20,731 nucleotides of DNA. Origin: Actinomycetes bacterium. Lineage in GTDB: Bacteria; Actinomycetota; Acidimicrobiia; Acidimicrobiales; RAAP-2. Where the stretch lies: positions 1-20,731 of the forward strand of contig JAKCEC010000005.1 of NCBI GenBank assembly GCA_021841725.1, in the 5' to 3' direction. The notes beneath the pieces are model-generated. The model did no database searches. It was not told where the DNA came from and was given only the letters and a program-made list of their open reading frames with translations. Below, in pieces: positions 1-6,981 of this stretch; the first letter of the stretch is position 1; each line of letters starts with the position of its first letter. The position numbers were made by a program, and so were the translations under genes.

Positions 1-390
1 CACCCGGTGCACTCCCACCTCGAGGGCGCGGTCGAGTTCGCTGGGCAACTTGTTGTTGCCGTGCAGAATGACGCGCGAGGGGGCGACCCCCGCGCGCAAC
101 ACCAGGTCGAGCTCCCCGCCCGTCGCGACGTCGACGAACAGGCCCTCCTCCACGGCCACTCGCGCCATCGCGCCGCACAGGAACGATTTAGAGGCGAAGG
201 CCACGCCCTCGTCGAAGACCGCGGCCGCCTCGGCGCAACGCGCCCGCAGCGTCGCCTCGTCGTAGACGAACAGCGGCGTGCCGTAGGTGGCGGCCAACTC
301 GCGCAGGGACACGCCGCCGACGCGCACGTCGTCCTCGCTCAGCTGCGCGGTGTCGGGCAACAGGGACGCCAACAGCGGCTCACGGGACAC
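1..390 (-). CDS. lysA: Diaminopimelate decarboxylase, N-terminal part (cut by window edge)
   Basis: Reading the minus strand from a GTG at 390 gives 130 residues with no stop up to the window edge, so only the N-terminal third is present. The segment has the fold-type III PLP decarboxylase pattern: 'YGTPLFVYDE' (about residues 36-45), 'VAFASKSFL' with the expected PLP-binding Lys at residue 68, then 'VDVATGGELDLVLRAG' and 'ILHGNNK'. This matches LysA, which converts meso-diaminopimelate to lysine in the cytosol. The GTG start is chosen because an in-frame TAG lies 10 codons upstream and a G-rich stretch (GGGGG) sits a few bases before it. In many actinobacteria lysA directly follows argS; here argS is about 4.8 kb away on the same strand. 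Ornithine/arginine decarboxylase relatives share this fold, but the G-G-E motif and the context favour LysA. Confidence 0.88.
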   Translation of the reverse strand, partial: MSREPLLASLLPDTAQLSEDDVRVGGVSLRELAATYGTPLFVYDEATLRARCAEAAAVFDEGVAFASKSFLCGAMARVAVEEGLFVDVATGGELDLVLRAGVAPSRVILHGNNKLPSELDRALEVGVHRV

Positions 391-404
391 GCGACCCCCG
401 TCCG

Positions 405-418
405 GTAGGCTGGCCTAC
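405..418. promoter_or_regulatory. Palindrome with putative -10, lysA / tRNA-Arg divergent promoter
   Basis: GTAGGC-TG-GCCTAC is a perfect inverted repeat in the 30-bp gap between the lysA start (390, minus) and the tRNA (421, plus). On the plus strand it contains TAGGCT (406-411), a TANNNT -10-like hexamer about 10 nt before the tRNA 5' end, the right distance for the tRNA promoter. On the minus strand the mirrored hexamer is TAGGCC, a weaker match, about 21 nt before lysA. No convincing -35 is visible. It could be a symmetric divergent promoter or an operator. Confidence 0.4.
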
Positions 419-420
419 GC

Positions 421-495
421 GCCCTCGTAGCTCAGGGGATAGAGCATTGGCCTCCGAAGCCATGTGCGCAGGTTCGAATCCTGCCGGGGGCACCA
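421..495 (+). tRNA. tRNA-Arg (anticodon CCG)
   Basis: The cloverleaf was folded by eye. The acceptor stem GCCCTCG pairs with CGGGGGC (485-491) with one T-G wobble. The D arm is GCTC/GAGC. The anticodon loop CTCCGAA carries anticodon CCG at 454-456, and the T arm GCAGG/CCTGC holds the loop TTCGAAT. Discriminator A is followed by an encoded CCA (493-495). The outermost anticodon-stem pair (447/463) is a T-T mismatch, leaving four good pairs. The tRNA decodes the CGG arginine codon. It sits between lysA and pyk and not far from argS, which encodes the enzyme that charges it. Confidence 0.95.
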
Positions 496-502
496 GTGAC
501 GT

Positions 503-517
503 ACCCGTGGGACGGGT
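503..517 (+). terminator. Short hairpin after tRNA-Arg
   Basis: ACCCGT-GGG-ACGGGT forms a 6-bp stem with a 3-nt loop, 7 nt after the tRNA CCA end. No T-tract follows, so this is at best a weak or factor-assisted terminator or a processing signal. The rest of the gap to the pyk stop (518-682) is GC-rich with only short imperfect repeats; I see no gene in it. Confidence 0.35.
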
Positions 518-682
518 CGCCGCGCGCGACGTCGTCGAACTCACCCCCGCACGAGTCGATGGCGCCATGACTGAAATCCACTTCCGGGGCGTCGCACGCG
601 CCACTCACTGCTGCCAGGTTACTGAACGGGCCGCCGCGCGCCGCGCGAGCGTCCGCTCCCGAGACGCCGGCGGCGACGCCAC

Positions 683-2101
683 TCAGGCGATGATGATCAT
701 GCGCACCGTGTCGGTGACCTGCGCGCCACCGGTCGCCGAGCCGGCCATCACGACGATCGGGTCGCCCGGTTGGGCGATGCCCGACTTCTTCACCTCGGCC
801 ACCGCGACCTGGCAGAGTTCGTCGATGTCGTCGGCCGGCGAGAGGACCACGCGGTCCACCCCCCACGATCCGCGCAGTTGACGGAAGGTGGCCTTACTGG
901 GGGTAATGGCCACGATCGGCATCGGGGGACGAAAACGCGAGATGGCGCGCGCGGTCATGCCCGAGCGGGTGCAGGCCACGATGGCGACCGCATTCTCCTC
1001 CATCGCGGCGCGCCACGCGGCCCCGGTGATCGACGCGGTGATGCGCGTCGACTGATTGGCGTGGCCGACGTGGGACTGCAGTTCCAGGCCCGCCCCCCAC
1101 TTGGCGTAGTCGAAGGACGCCTCGGCCCGGCGCACGATGCGGTCCATGGTGATCACGGTGCCCACGGGGTCGTCACCGATGGCGGTCTCGCCCGAGAGCA
1201 TCACGGCACTCGCGCCGTCGAGCACCGCGTTGGCCACGTCGGTCACTTCGGCGCGGGTGGGCACCTGGGCGTGGGTCATCGACTCCAGCATCTGGGTGGC
1301 CACCACGACCGGTCGCGCGTAGCGAATGCCGTGGCGCACGATCAACTTCTGGAGGTGGGGGACCTCCTCGATGGGCATGCGCACGCCGAGGTCCCCGCGC
1401 GCCACCATGATGGCGTCGGAGACGGCGACGATCTCGTCGAGGTTCTCGACGCCCTCGCCGGTCTCGATCTTGGCCATGAGCAACACGTCGTCGCGGCTCA
1501 GCACCGAGCGCACCGAGACCATGTCGAAGGCCGAACGGACGAACGACACGGCGAGGAAATCGATGTCCTCGTCCTTGAGCGCCTCGAGGCGCGCGCGGTC
1601 GTCGTCGGTGGGGAGGCGGTCGTTCAGGATCGACGCGGGCAGTCCCATGCCCGGCTTGCCGACCACGGCCCCACCCGAGGTGACCTCGGTCAGGGTGGTC
1701 GCACCGGACTTGGTCACCACCAGCGAGATTCCTCCGTCGCCGATGTGCACGCGGTCGCCGGTCTTGAGGTGGCGCAGGACGTCGTCGCGCTCGACGGCGA
1801 TGCGGTCGGCGGTCGAGGTCTCGCCGAACGCCTCGACCAATTCGATGACCTGGCCGATCTCGAGGTGCACCGGCAAGGTACCGAAGGAGCCGGCACGAAT
1901 CTTGGGACCGGGGATATCGACCATGAGGGCGACGTCGGGCGCGAGGGCGCGCACGCGGCGGATCCGCTCGATGTTCGACGGGATATCGCCGTGCGCCATC
2001 GAAATTCGAAAGACGTCGACGCCGGCGTTGACGAGGCCCCGCAGGACCTCGTCGCTCTCTGAGGCGGGTCCAATGGTTGCTACGATTCGCGTGCGCCGCA
2101 C
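683..2101 (-). CDS. pyk: Pyruvate kinase, predicted K+-independent type
   Basis: This 472-residue protein has a normal length for the family and catalyses the last glycolytic step, phosphoenolpyruvate + ADP to pyruvate + ATP, in the cytosol. Visible motifs: N-terminal 'TRIVATIGPAS'; the active-site stretch 'LLMAKIETGEG' with catalytic Lys211 and metal ligand Glu213; 'ARGDLGV' with Asp237; and the C-terminal alpha/beta domain. The start is a GTG with a clear AAGGGG Shine-Dalgarno 6 nt upstream. Odd point: the usual 'RLNFSHG' is 'RISMAHG' (residues 32-38) and the usual 'DTKGPEIR' is 'DIPGPKIR' (62-69). The two side-chain potassium ligands (Asn, Ser) are therefore lost, and the Glu that distinguishes potassium-dependent enzymes is Lys. 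It is transcribed separately from the btu genes upstream, judging from an 88-nt gap with its own candidate promoter. Confidence 0.93.
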   Translation of the reverse strand: MRRTRIVATIGPASESDEVLRGLVNAGVDVFRISMAHGDIPSNIERIRRVRALAPDVALMVDIPGPKIRAGSFGTLPVHLEIGQVIELVEAFGETSTADRIAVERDDVLRHLKTGDRVHIGDGGISLVVTKSGATTLTEVTSGGAVVGKPGMGLPASILNDRLPTDDDRARLEALKDEDIDFLAVSFVRSAFDMVSVRSVLSRDDVLLMAKIETGEGVENLDEIVAVSDAIMVARGDLGVRMPIEEVPHLQKLIVRHGIRYARPVVVATQMLESMTHAQVPTRAEVTDVANAVLDGASAVMLSGETAIGDDPVGTVITMDRIVRRAEASFDYAKWGAGLELQSHVGHANQSTRITASITGAAWRAAMEENAVAIVACTRSGMTARAISRFRPPMPIVAITPSKATFRQLRGSWGVDRVVLSPADDIDELCQVAVAEVKKSGIAQPGDPIVVMAGSATGGAQVTDTVRMIIIA

Positions 2102-2127
2102 GATATTCCCCTTAGAGTCTTTTGGTC

Positions 2128-2175
2128 AGTCTACCGGAGGGCAACGTTGTCTCCCCCGGCCCCAGATGAACGTTG
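2128..2175 (-). promoter_or_regulatory. pyk promoter region with repeated CAACGTT sites
   Basis: On the minus strand TAGACT (2133-2128) is a TANNNT -10 candidate about 26 nt before the pyk GTG, leaving room for a short leader with the AAGGGG ribosome site. Just upstream lies CAACGTTG (2149-2142), the centre of an imperfect 20-bp dyad over the -35 position. A second CAACGTT copy begins at 2175, 26 nt away on the same strand. The spacing suggests a possible regulator site, but no known operator is recognised. Confidence 0.35.
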
Positions 2176-2189
2176 CGTTTCGCGTGGAC

Positions 2190-2978
2190 TCACGGACGGT
2201 CCTCTCTCGCGCGCACCGGGACGACCACGTCGCTGCCGTCGACGGTGACGACGCGCAGGCGCGTGCCGTAACTCTCCGCGAGCTCCTCGGAGCGGATCAC
2301 GTCGTGGGCGGTGCCGTCGCGTCGGACCTCACCGCGGTCCAAGAGCACGAGTCGGTCCGTGAATAGACCGGCCAACGTGAGGTCGTGCAGGGTGGCGACC
2401 ACCGTGAGGCCGCATTCGGCGACCTCCTTCTTGAGCATCTCGAGCATCTCCATCTGGTGGCGCACGTCCAGACCGGTGATGGGCTCGTCCAACACGACCA
2501 CCTTGGTCGACTGGGCCAGGGCGCGCGCCAACACCATGCGCTGACGCTCGCCCCCCGACAGCGAGGCCCCGTCGCGGTCGCGGAACCCCCCCAGCTCGAG
2601 CCGTTCGACGACGTCGGAGACGGCGTCGCGGTCGCGACGTGACGGGGCGCGCAGGACACCGTGAATGGCCACGCGTCCCAGCGACACGTACTCCTGCACA
2701 CTCATGCCCACCGGGATCTCGGGGTGCTGGGGCACGTAGGCCACCAGGCGGGCGCGTTCGCGCTCCCTGATCTGGTCCAGGCGTTGCCCGTCGACGCGCA
2801 CGGTCCCACGCGTGAGGGTCCGCAGTCCCGCGAGGGCCGCCACGAGGGAGGTCTTGCCCGCGCCGTTGGGCCCGATGATGGTGCACCACGATCCCGCGGC
2901 GACCTCGAGACTGACGTCGTGCACCAGGGTCGTCGCCCCGGCGTGCAGCGTCACGTGCTCGAGGTGGACCATCGTCAC
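2190..2978 (-). CDS. btuD: Vitamin B12 ABC transporter, ATP-binding protein
   Basis: This 262-residue ABC ATPase belongs to the BtuD/FecE/HmuV group and powers metal-chelate uptake at the inner face of the membrane. Visible in order: Walker A 'GPNGAGKTS' (residues 36-44), Q-loop Gln84, signature 'LSGGERQ' (140-146), Walker B 'VVVLDEP' (160-166) and switch His198 ('LHDL'). The sequence alone cannot separate haem, siderophore and cobalamin importers. The assignment to B12 comes from the cobalamin riboswitch heading the operon. The GTG start overlaps the permease stop as GTGA, indicating translational coupling; an in-frame ATG two codons later (2972) is an alternative start. Confidence 0.88.
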   Translation of the reverse strand: MTMVHLEHVTLHAGATTLVHDVSLEVAAGSWCTIIGPNGAGKTSLVAALAGLRTLTRGTVRVDGQRLDQIRERERARLVAYVPQHPEIPVGMSVQEYVSLGRVAIHGVLRAPSRRDRDAVSDVVERLELGGFRDRDGASLSGGERQRMVLARALAQSTKVVVLDEPITGLDVRHQMEMLEMLKKEVAECGLTVVATLHDLTLAGLFTDRLVLLDRGEVRRDGTAHDVIRSEELAESYGTRLRVVTVDGSDVVVPVRAREDRP

Positions 2979-4012
2979 GGGGTCCTCATTCGTCGCACGC
3001 TCAGGATCAGGACGAACACGGGCGCCCCGACCATCGCGGTCACCACGCCGAGGGGCAGTTCCGAGGGGGCCATCACCGTACGCGCGACGGTGTCACAGAG
3101 CACGAGGAACGCCGCGCCGAAGATCACCGACAACGGCAGGATCCGCCGGTAGGACGTGCCCACCAGCAGGCGCACGATGTGCGGGACGATGATGCCGACG
3201 AATCCGATGAGGCCGACCACCGACACGACGGCCGCCGTGCCCAACGAGGACGCCCCCACCACCAGCAGGCGCACGGCACGCACCGACAGTCCCAGCGATC
3301 GCGCCTCGTCGTCGCCGACGCTCATGATGTCGAGCGCGCGGGCCGCGGCCACGCACACCGCGCAACACAGGACCACGTAGGGGACCACGATGATCACCGA
3401 GTGCCAGCTGGCGGTGGCCAGTGAACCGAGGAGCCAGATATAGACGCGCGCGATTGACTGCGTCGAGGACTGCTGCTGCAAGAACGTCTGGGCGCTCGTG
3501 AACAACGCCGACACCGCCACGCCGGCGAGCACCAGGGTCGCGGGCGTCGAGCGCAGGGACCGACCGCCCACGAACCAGGTCAACGCCACCGCCACCAGGG
3601 CGCCCGCGAAGGCGAGCAGTGGCGTCCACGCGGGCACCGACGACACGTCGGCGACGTTCACGATGGCCAGCGTCGCACCGAGTCCGGCGCCCGCGGCCAC
3701 GCCGAGCAGGTAGGGGTCGGCCAAGGGGTTGCGGAACACCCCCTGGTAGGTGGCGCCCGCCACGGCGAGCATGGCGCCGGCGAGGAGACCCAGCACCATA
3801 CGTGGCGCGCGCAATTGCCACACGATCGTCGATTGCAGCGACGTCAACGTCGAGTGACCGAGCCCGAGACGACTGAGCGCGTCACCCGCGATACGCCCCG
3901 CGCCAATCGGCGTCGGACCGACGACGAGTCCGCACGCCACGGCGACCACCAGGGCCGCCACGATCGCCGCCGCGACGAGGAGGACCCGCCGGGCGCTCGG
4001 AGGACTCGTCAT
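2975..4012 (-). CDS. btuC: Vitamin B12 ABC transporter, FecCD-type permease
   Basis: This 345-residue, very hydrophobic protein matches the FecCD/BtuC permease family, which usually has about ten membrane helices and works as a homodimer. Recognisable stretches are 'RAPRMVLGLLAGAMLAVAGA' (about 70-89), 'YQGVFRNPLADPYLLGV' just after it, and the later 'VGLIGFVGIIVPHIVR', the conserved segment near the ATPase-coupling helices. The ATG start lies 9 nt after the binding-protein stop, and the 3' end overlaps btuD by 4 nt, so btuF-btuC-btuD is one operon. The family also moves siderophores and haem; the upstream cobalamin riboswitch points to B12 or another corrinoid. Confidence 0.9.
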   Translation of the reverse strand: MTSPPSARRVLLVAAAIVAALVVAVACGLVVGPTPIGAGRIAGDALSRLGLGHSTLTSLQSTIVWQLRAPRMVLGLLAGAMLAVAGATYQGVFRNPLADPYLLGVAAGAGLGATLAIVNVADVSSVPAWTPLLAFAGALVAVALTWFVGGRSLRSTPATLVLAGVAVSALFTSAQTFLQQQSSTQSIARVYIWLLGSLATASWHSVIIVVPYVVLCCAVCVAAARALDIMSVGDDEARSLGLSVRAVRLLVVGASSLGTAAVVSVVGLIGFVGIIVPHIVRLLVGTSYRRILPLSVIFGAAFLVLCDTVARTVMAPSELPLGVVTAMVGAPVFVLILSVRRMRTP

Positions 4013-4021
4013 CGCCGAGCG

Positions 4022-4939
4022 TTACTTCCAGACCCGCGGGTCCGCCAGCGTCGACTTGACCGCCGCCGTGATCTGCCGCATCAAGAGCGTCAAGCGCGGC
4101 CCCCAGCGCGAGGCGACGTCGTCACTCAAGTTGACGACGTGTCCGTTCACCACGGCACTCACGGTGGCGAAGCCCGCGCGGGCACGGACCTTGGCCGGCG
4201 TGATCTTGCAGCAGAGGGTGTCGGCGAGGAAGATCAGCTGGGGGTTCGCGCTGGTGATGTACTCCGCGCTCAACTGCGGATAGCCGGCGTCGGCGGACGT
4301 CGCGTGGGCGTCGGCGATGTTGATCACGCCCAGGGACTTCATCAGCGCTCCGACGAAGGTCGACGACGTGAGCGAGTAGTAGGTCGGGTCGAGTTCGTAG
4401 TAGACCCTCAACTTCTTGGTCGGGTGCGCGGGCACCGACCTCACGTCGGCGGCGATGGCACGAGCCATCGACGCGGCGAGGGCGTCGGCGGAGGCGACGT
4501 GACCCGTGAGCGAACCCAACTGGCGAATCTGGTCGAGCGCCCCGGCCAGCGACGTCGGCGCGTCCTGGGACACGACGCGCACGCCCAACGCGGTCAACTT
4601 CTCCTTGATCGAGTTCGCGTCGTAGGAGATGATCACCAGACCGGGCTTGGTCGAGGCCCCACGGACGCTCCGACAAATACCGAGGACCGATTCGACGCTC
4701 GGGTTCAGGGCGTTGATGCGCTTGGTCGGCAGCCCGTGCGTCGGATAATTGGAGTCGCTGTCGACCGCCTGCACCTGCGCGCCGGCACCGATGGCGAAGA
4801 GGGTCTCGGTCGCCGTCGGCGAGAGGGACACGACGCACGCGGGTGTCGCCGTCGCCGAACTGGCCGCCGAGACGCCGAGGAGGGGGATCGCGAGGGCGCC
4901 GAGCGATAGGGCGAGGGTCCAGCGAAGGGACGTGAACAT
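4022..4939 (-). CDS. btuF: Vitamin B12 ABC transporter, substrate-binding protein
   Basis: This 305-residue cluster A-type binding protein captures the substrate outside the membrane and delivers it to BtuCD. The first ~30 residues form a Sec signal (basic start, long hydrophobic core, then 'SAASSATA'). No convincing lipobox is present: the nearest Cys is preceded by 'TPA', so membrane anchoring is unclear. The mature part starts with 'VVSLSPTATETLFAIGAG', typical of BtuF/FepB-like proteins, followed by 'KPGLVIISYD' and a second lobe containing 'ANPQLIFLAD'. The ATG at 4939 is chosen because AAAGGAG lies 5 nt upstream. An upstream in-frame start at 5065 exists, but that extension would run through the riboswitch. 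It is the first gene of the importer operon. Confidence 0.88.
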   Translation of the reverse strand: MFTSLRWTLALSLGALAIPLLGVSAASSATATPACVVSLSPTATETLFAIGAGAQVQAVDSDSNYPTHGLPTKRINALNPSVESVLGICRSVRGASTKPGLVIISYDANSIKEKLTALGVRVVSQDAPTSLAGALDQIRQLGSLTGHVASADALAASMARAIAADVRSVPAHPTKKLRVYYELDPTYYSLTSSTFVGALMKSLGVINIADAHATSADAGYPQLSAEYITSANPQLIFLADTLCCKITPAKVRARAGFATVSAVVNGHVVNLSDDVASRWGPRLTLLMRQITAAVKSTLADPRVWK

Positions 4940-4950
4940 GGATTCTCCTT

Positions 4951-4976
4951 TCCGTCGAAGTGGTGTGGACGACGGA
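4951..4976 (-). promoter_or_regulatory. Hairpin adjoining the btuF ribosome binding site
   Basis: On the minus strand TCCGTCG and CGACGGA form a 7-bp stem around a 12-nt loop. Its 3' side runs directly into the Shine-Dalgarno AAAGGAG (4951-4945) of btuF. Its place between the riboswitch aptamer and the start codon makes it a candidate expression platform acting on translation. No U-tract is seen, so transcription termination is less likely. Confidence 0.45.
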
Positions 4977-5014
4977 TGGATATCCAGTCGACCGCCCTTT
5001 ACCTCGAGAGCTGT

Positions 5015-5122
5015 CAAGACACTGTCCTCATCGCAGGCGACCTGGCTCCGTGGGTGTCGGCCCACTTACAGTTGCGGGACAGCGTTGGAATCACACCAAC
5101 TTCGCTGCTCCGAGGCACCTCG
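5015..5122 (-). ncRNA. Cobalamin (AdoCbl-type) riboswitch upstream of btuF
   Basis: The minus strand carries the diagnostic conserved blocks of the cobalamin aptamer in order: GAGGTGCC (near 5119-5112), GGTGTGATTCC (5097-5087), CCCGCAACTGTAA (5078-5066), and a B12-box-like GAGCCAGGTCGCCTGCG (about 5048-5032). The boundaries are approximate; the 3' limit was set after the box at GATGAGGACAGTG. In characterised cases this RNA binds cobalamin and shuts off downstream genes for B12 uptake or synthesis. Here it lies about 75 nt before the btuF start and gives the substrate assignment for the importer. Confidence 0.93.
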
Positions 5123-5128
5123 ACCCTA
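5123..5128 (-). promoter_or_regulatory. Putative -10 element of the btuFCD operon
   Basis: TAGGGT on the minus strand (TANNNT type) ends just before the first conserved riboswitch block, so a transcript starting about 7 nt downstream would begin right at the aptamer. A TTCGCG sequence 18 nt further upstream is a possible but weak -35. Confidence 0.35.
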
Positions 5129-5140
5129 TCCCACGCGGTA

Positions 5141-5167
5141 CCCCGACGCGAAAGCATCGCCACGGGG
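5141..5167 (-). terminator. Hairpin after argS, candidate terminator
   Basis: On the minus strand, 8 nt past the argS stop, CCCCG pairs with CGGGG and, inside a 2x2 internal loop, GCGA pairs with TCGC around a 5-nt loop. No T-tract follows. It would separate argS transcription from the riboswitch-controlled btu operon, and it also overlaps the expected -35 region of that operon. Confidence 0.4.
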
Positions 5168-5175
5168 CGTCGACG

Positions 5176-6891
5176 TCACATCTGATCCGGGGCGTCGATC
5201 CCCAGCAGCGAGAGGCCGAGGGCCAGGGTGCGCGCGGTGAGTTCGCACAGCGCCAGGCGCTCGGTACGCGTCGGCTCCGGGGCGGTCAGGACCGGGCACG
5301 ACTCGTAGAACGCGGTGAACCGCTGGGCCAGGTCGAAGAGGTACCCGCTCAAACGGTGGGGCTGCAGGGAAGACAGCGCCGCCGCGACGGCTTCGGGGAA
5401 GGCCACGAGGCCCAGGGCGAGGTGGCGTTCGGCGGCGTCCGCGAGGACGAACGTCACGGTCCCGGGGTCCCACGAAGCGCCGAGACGGCGAAAGATCGAT
5501 CGCAACCGGGCGTGGGCGTATTGCAGGTACGGGCCGGTGTCGCCCTCGAAGGCGATCATCCGGTCGAGGTCGAACACGTAGTCGCGCTGGCGATCCGTCG
5601 AGAGGTCGGCGTACTTGATCGCCGCGCGCGCGATCTGCGTGGCCAGGACACGACGCTCGTCGTCGTCCAGGGTGCTCGCGCGCGTCGCCAGCGCCGCGCT
5701 GGCGCGCTGCGTGGCCTCGGCCAGCAGGTCGATGAGCTTGACCGTCTCACCCGAACGCGTCTTGAACATCTTGCGATCGGGACCGAGGACGTTGCCGAAG
5801 GCCACGTGCTCGCAACGCACCGTGTCGGGCAACCACCCGGCGGCGCGCGCGACCGCGAACACCATCTCGAAGTGCTGGCCCTGGGGGGCACCCACCACGT
5901 AGAGGATCTCGTCGGCGTGCAGGTTCCCCACGCGATCGCGCACCGCCGCCAGGTCCGACGCGGCGTAACCGAAACCCTCGTCACGCTTCTGCACGATCAG
6001 CGGCAGGGGTTCGCCCTCGCGATTCGTGAAACCCGCGGGAAAGACGCACAGCGCGCCCCCGCTCTCGACCAGGAGCCCCGCCGCGTCGAGGTCGCGCACC
6101 ACGTCCTCGAGCATCGGGTTGTAGTACGACTCACCCACGACGTCGACGGGGCGCAGGGTCACGTCCAGGGCCCGGTAGACCTCGGCGAAGTACGCCACGG
6201 ACTCGTCGACGAGGACCCGCCAGAGTCGACGGGTCTCGGGGTCGCCGCTCTGCAGCGCCACCACGCGGGCGCGACTGCGCTCCTTGAAGGCGTCGTCCGC
6301 GTCGAACTTGACGCGGGCGTCCCGATAGAACCCGTCGAGGTCACCAATCGACAGGGACGCGACGGCCTCCTCCTCGCCCAGGTCCAGGAGGTGTTCGATC
6401 AGCATCCCAAAGGGCGTGCCCCAGTCGCCCACGTGATTGCGCGCCACCACGGTGTCACCGCGAAAACGGTGCAGCCGGGCGAGGGCGTCACCGATCACCG
6501 TGGAGCGCAAGTGTCCCACGTGCATCTCCTTGGCCACGTTGGGCGCCGAATAATCGATGACCGTGGTGCGCGCCCCACCCCGGGGCACACCCAGGCGCTC
6601 GTCGGCGAGGAGCGCACCGAGCTGGTCGTGCAAGAACGCGGTGGTGAGCGTGAGATTGAGGAACCCCGGTCCGGCGACCTCCACCTGCGCAATGCCGGAT
6701 AGGTCGAGGTTCTCGAGGACCGCGGCGGCGGTCGCACGGGGGTTCTCTCCGCGCGCCTTGGCCAGTGCCATCACCCCGTTGGCCTGGTAGTCACCGCGTT
6801 CCGAGGGGCGCAGCGCCGGGTCGGCGCCCGGCAAAAGAGCGTCGAAGGCGCGGACGAGTCGGCCGAGAAGAGCGTCGTAGGTGGAGGTCAC
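5176..6891 (-). CDS. argS: Arginyl-tRNA synthetase
   Basis: This 571-residue class I aminoacyl-tRNA synthetase attaches arginine to tRNA-Arg in the cytosol and has a normal length for the family. It has the ArgRS N-terminal domain (residues 1 to about 105), the HIGH-type signature '[15 protein letters not shown]' with HVGH at 124-127, the KMSK-region variant '[13 protein letters not shown]' that is common in ArgRS, and a C-terminal anticodon-binding domain ending in '[10 protein letters not shown]'. The start is GTG at 6891 with GGGAG about 9 nt upstream. It is divergent from the aconitase gene across a 90-nt gap. Its cognate tRNA-Arg(CCG) and lysA lie downstream, so the usual argS-lysA pair is interrupted by btuFCD and pyk. 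Confidence 0.96.
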   Translation of the reverse strand: MTSTYDALLGRLVRAFDALLPGADPALRPSERGDYQANGVMALAKARGENPRATAAAVLENLDLSGIAQVEVAGPGFLNLTLTTAFLHDQLGALLADERLGVPRGGARTTVIDYSAPNVAKEMHVGHLRSTVIGDALARLHRFRGDTVVARNHVGDWGTPFGMLIEHLLDLGEEEAVASLSIGDLDGFYRDARVKFDADDAFKERSRARVVALQSGDPETRRLWRVLVDESVAYFAEVYRALDVTLRPVDVVGESYYNPMLEDVVRDLDAAGLLVESGGALCVFPAGFTNREGEPLPLIVQKRDEGFGYAASDLAAVRDRVGNLHADEILYVVGAPQGQHFEMVFAVARAAGWLPDTVRCEHVAFGNVLGPDRKMFKTRSGETVKLIDLLAEATQRASAALATRASTLDDDERRVLATQIARAAIKYADLSTDRQRDYVFDLDRMIAFEGDTGPYLQYAHARLRSIFRRLGASWDPGTVTFVLADAAERHLALGLVAFPEAVAAALSSLQPHRLSGYLFDLAQRFTAFYESCPVLTAPEPTRTERLALCELTARTLALGLSLLGIDAPDQM

Positions 6892-6969
6892 CGTCCCATT
6901 CTCCCACCTCGCGCGAACGCGTCGGTGCCGGGTTGTCCGCCGCGAGCGCGTCGGCTCACGAAAAACGGG

Positions 6970-6975
6970 CAGAAT
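6970..6975 (+). promoter_or_regulatory. Putative -10 element of aconitase gene (leaderless geometry)
   Basis: CAGAAT, one mismatch from the TANNNT pattern, ends 6 nt before the acn ATG, and no Shine-Dalgarno is present. This spacing would place the transcription start at or next to the A of ATG. The rest of the argS/acn gap holds no other recognisable signal. Confidence 0.3.
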
Positions 6976-6981
6976 AGTGCT

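Noticed and set aside
447..881. 144-residue open frame starting inside the tRNA
   Set aside because: It begins within the tRNA-Arg and ends inside pyk; no ribosome site or family similarity. The 496-682 gap appears non-coding.
770..2062. 430-residue open frame antisense to pyruvate kinase
   Set aside because: Low-complexity His/Gly/Asp/Arg-rich translation with no family motif; it is the mirror of GC-biased codons in pyk.
4940..5065. Longer btuF start at 5065, adding 42 residues
   Set aside because: The extension reads through the riboswitch and destroys the N-terminal signal peptide; the ATG at 4939 has a strong AAAGGAG.
4960..6702. 580-residue open frame antisense to argS, running over the riboswitch
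   Set aside because: The opposite strand encodes a complete ArgRS with all motifs; this frame has no recognisable domain.
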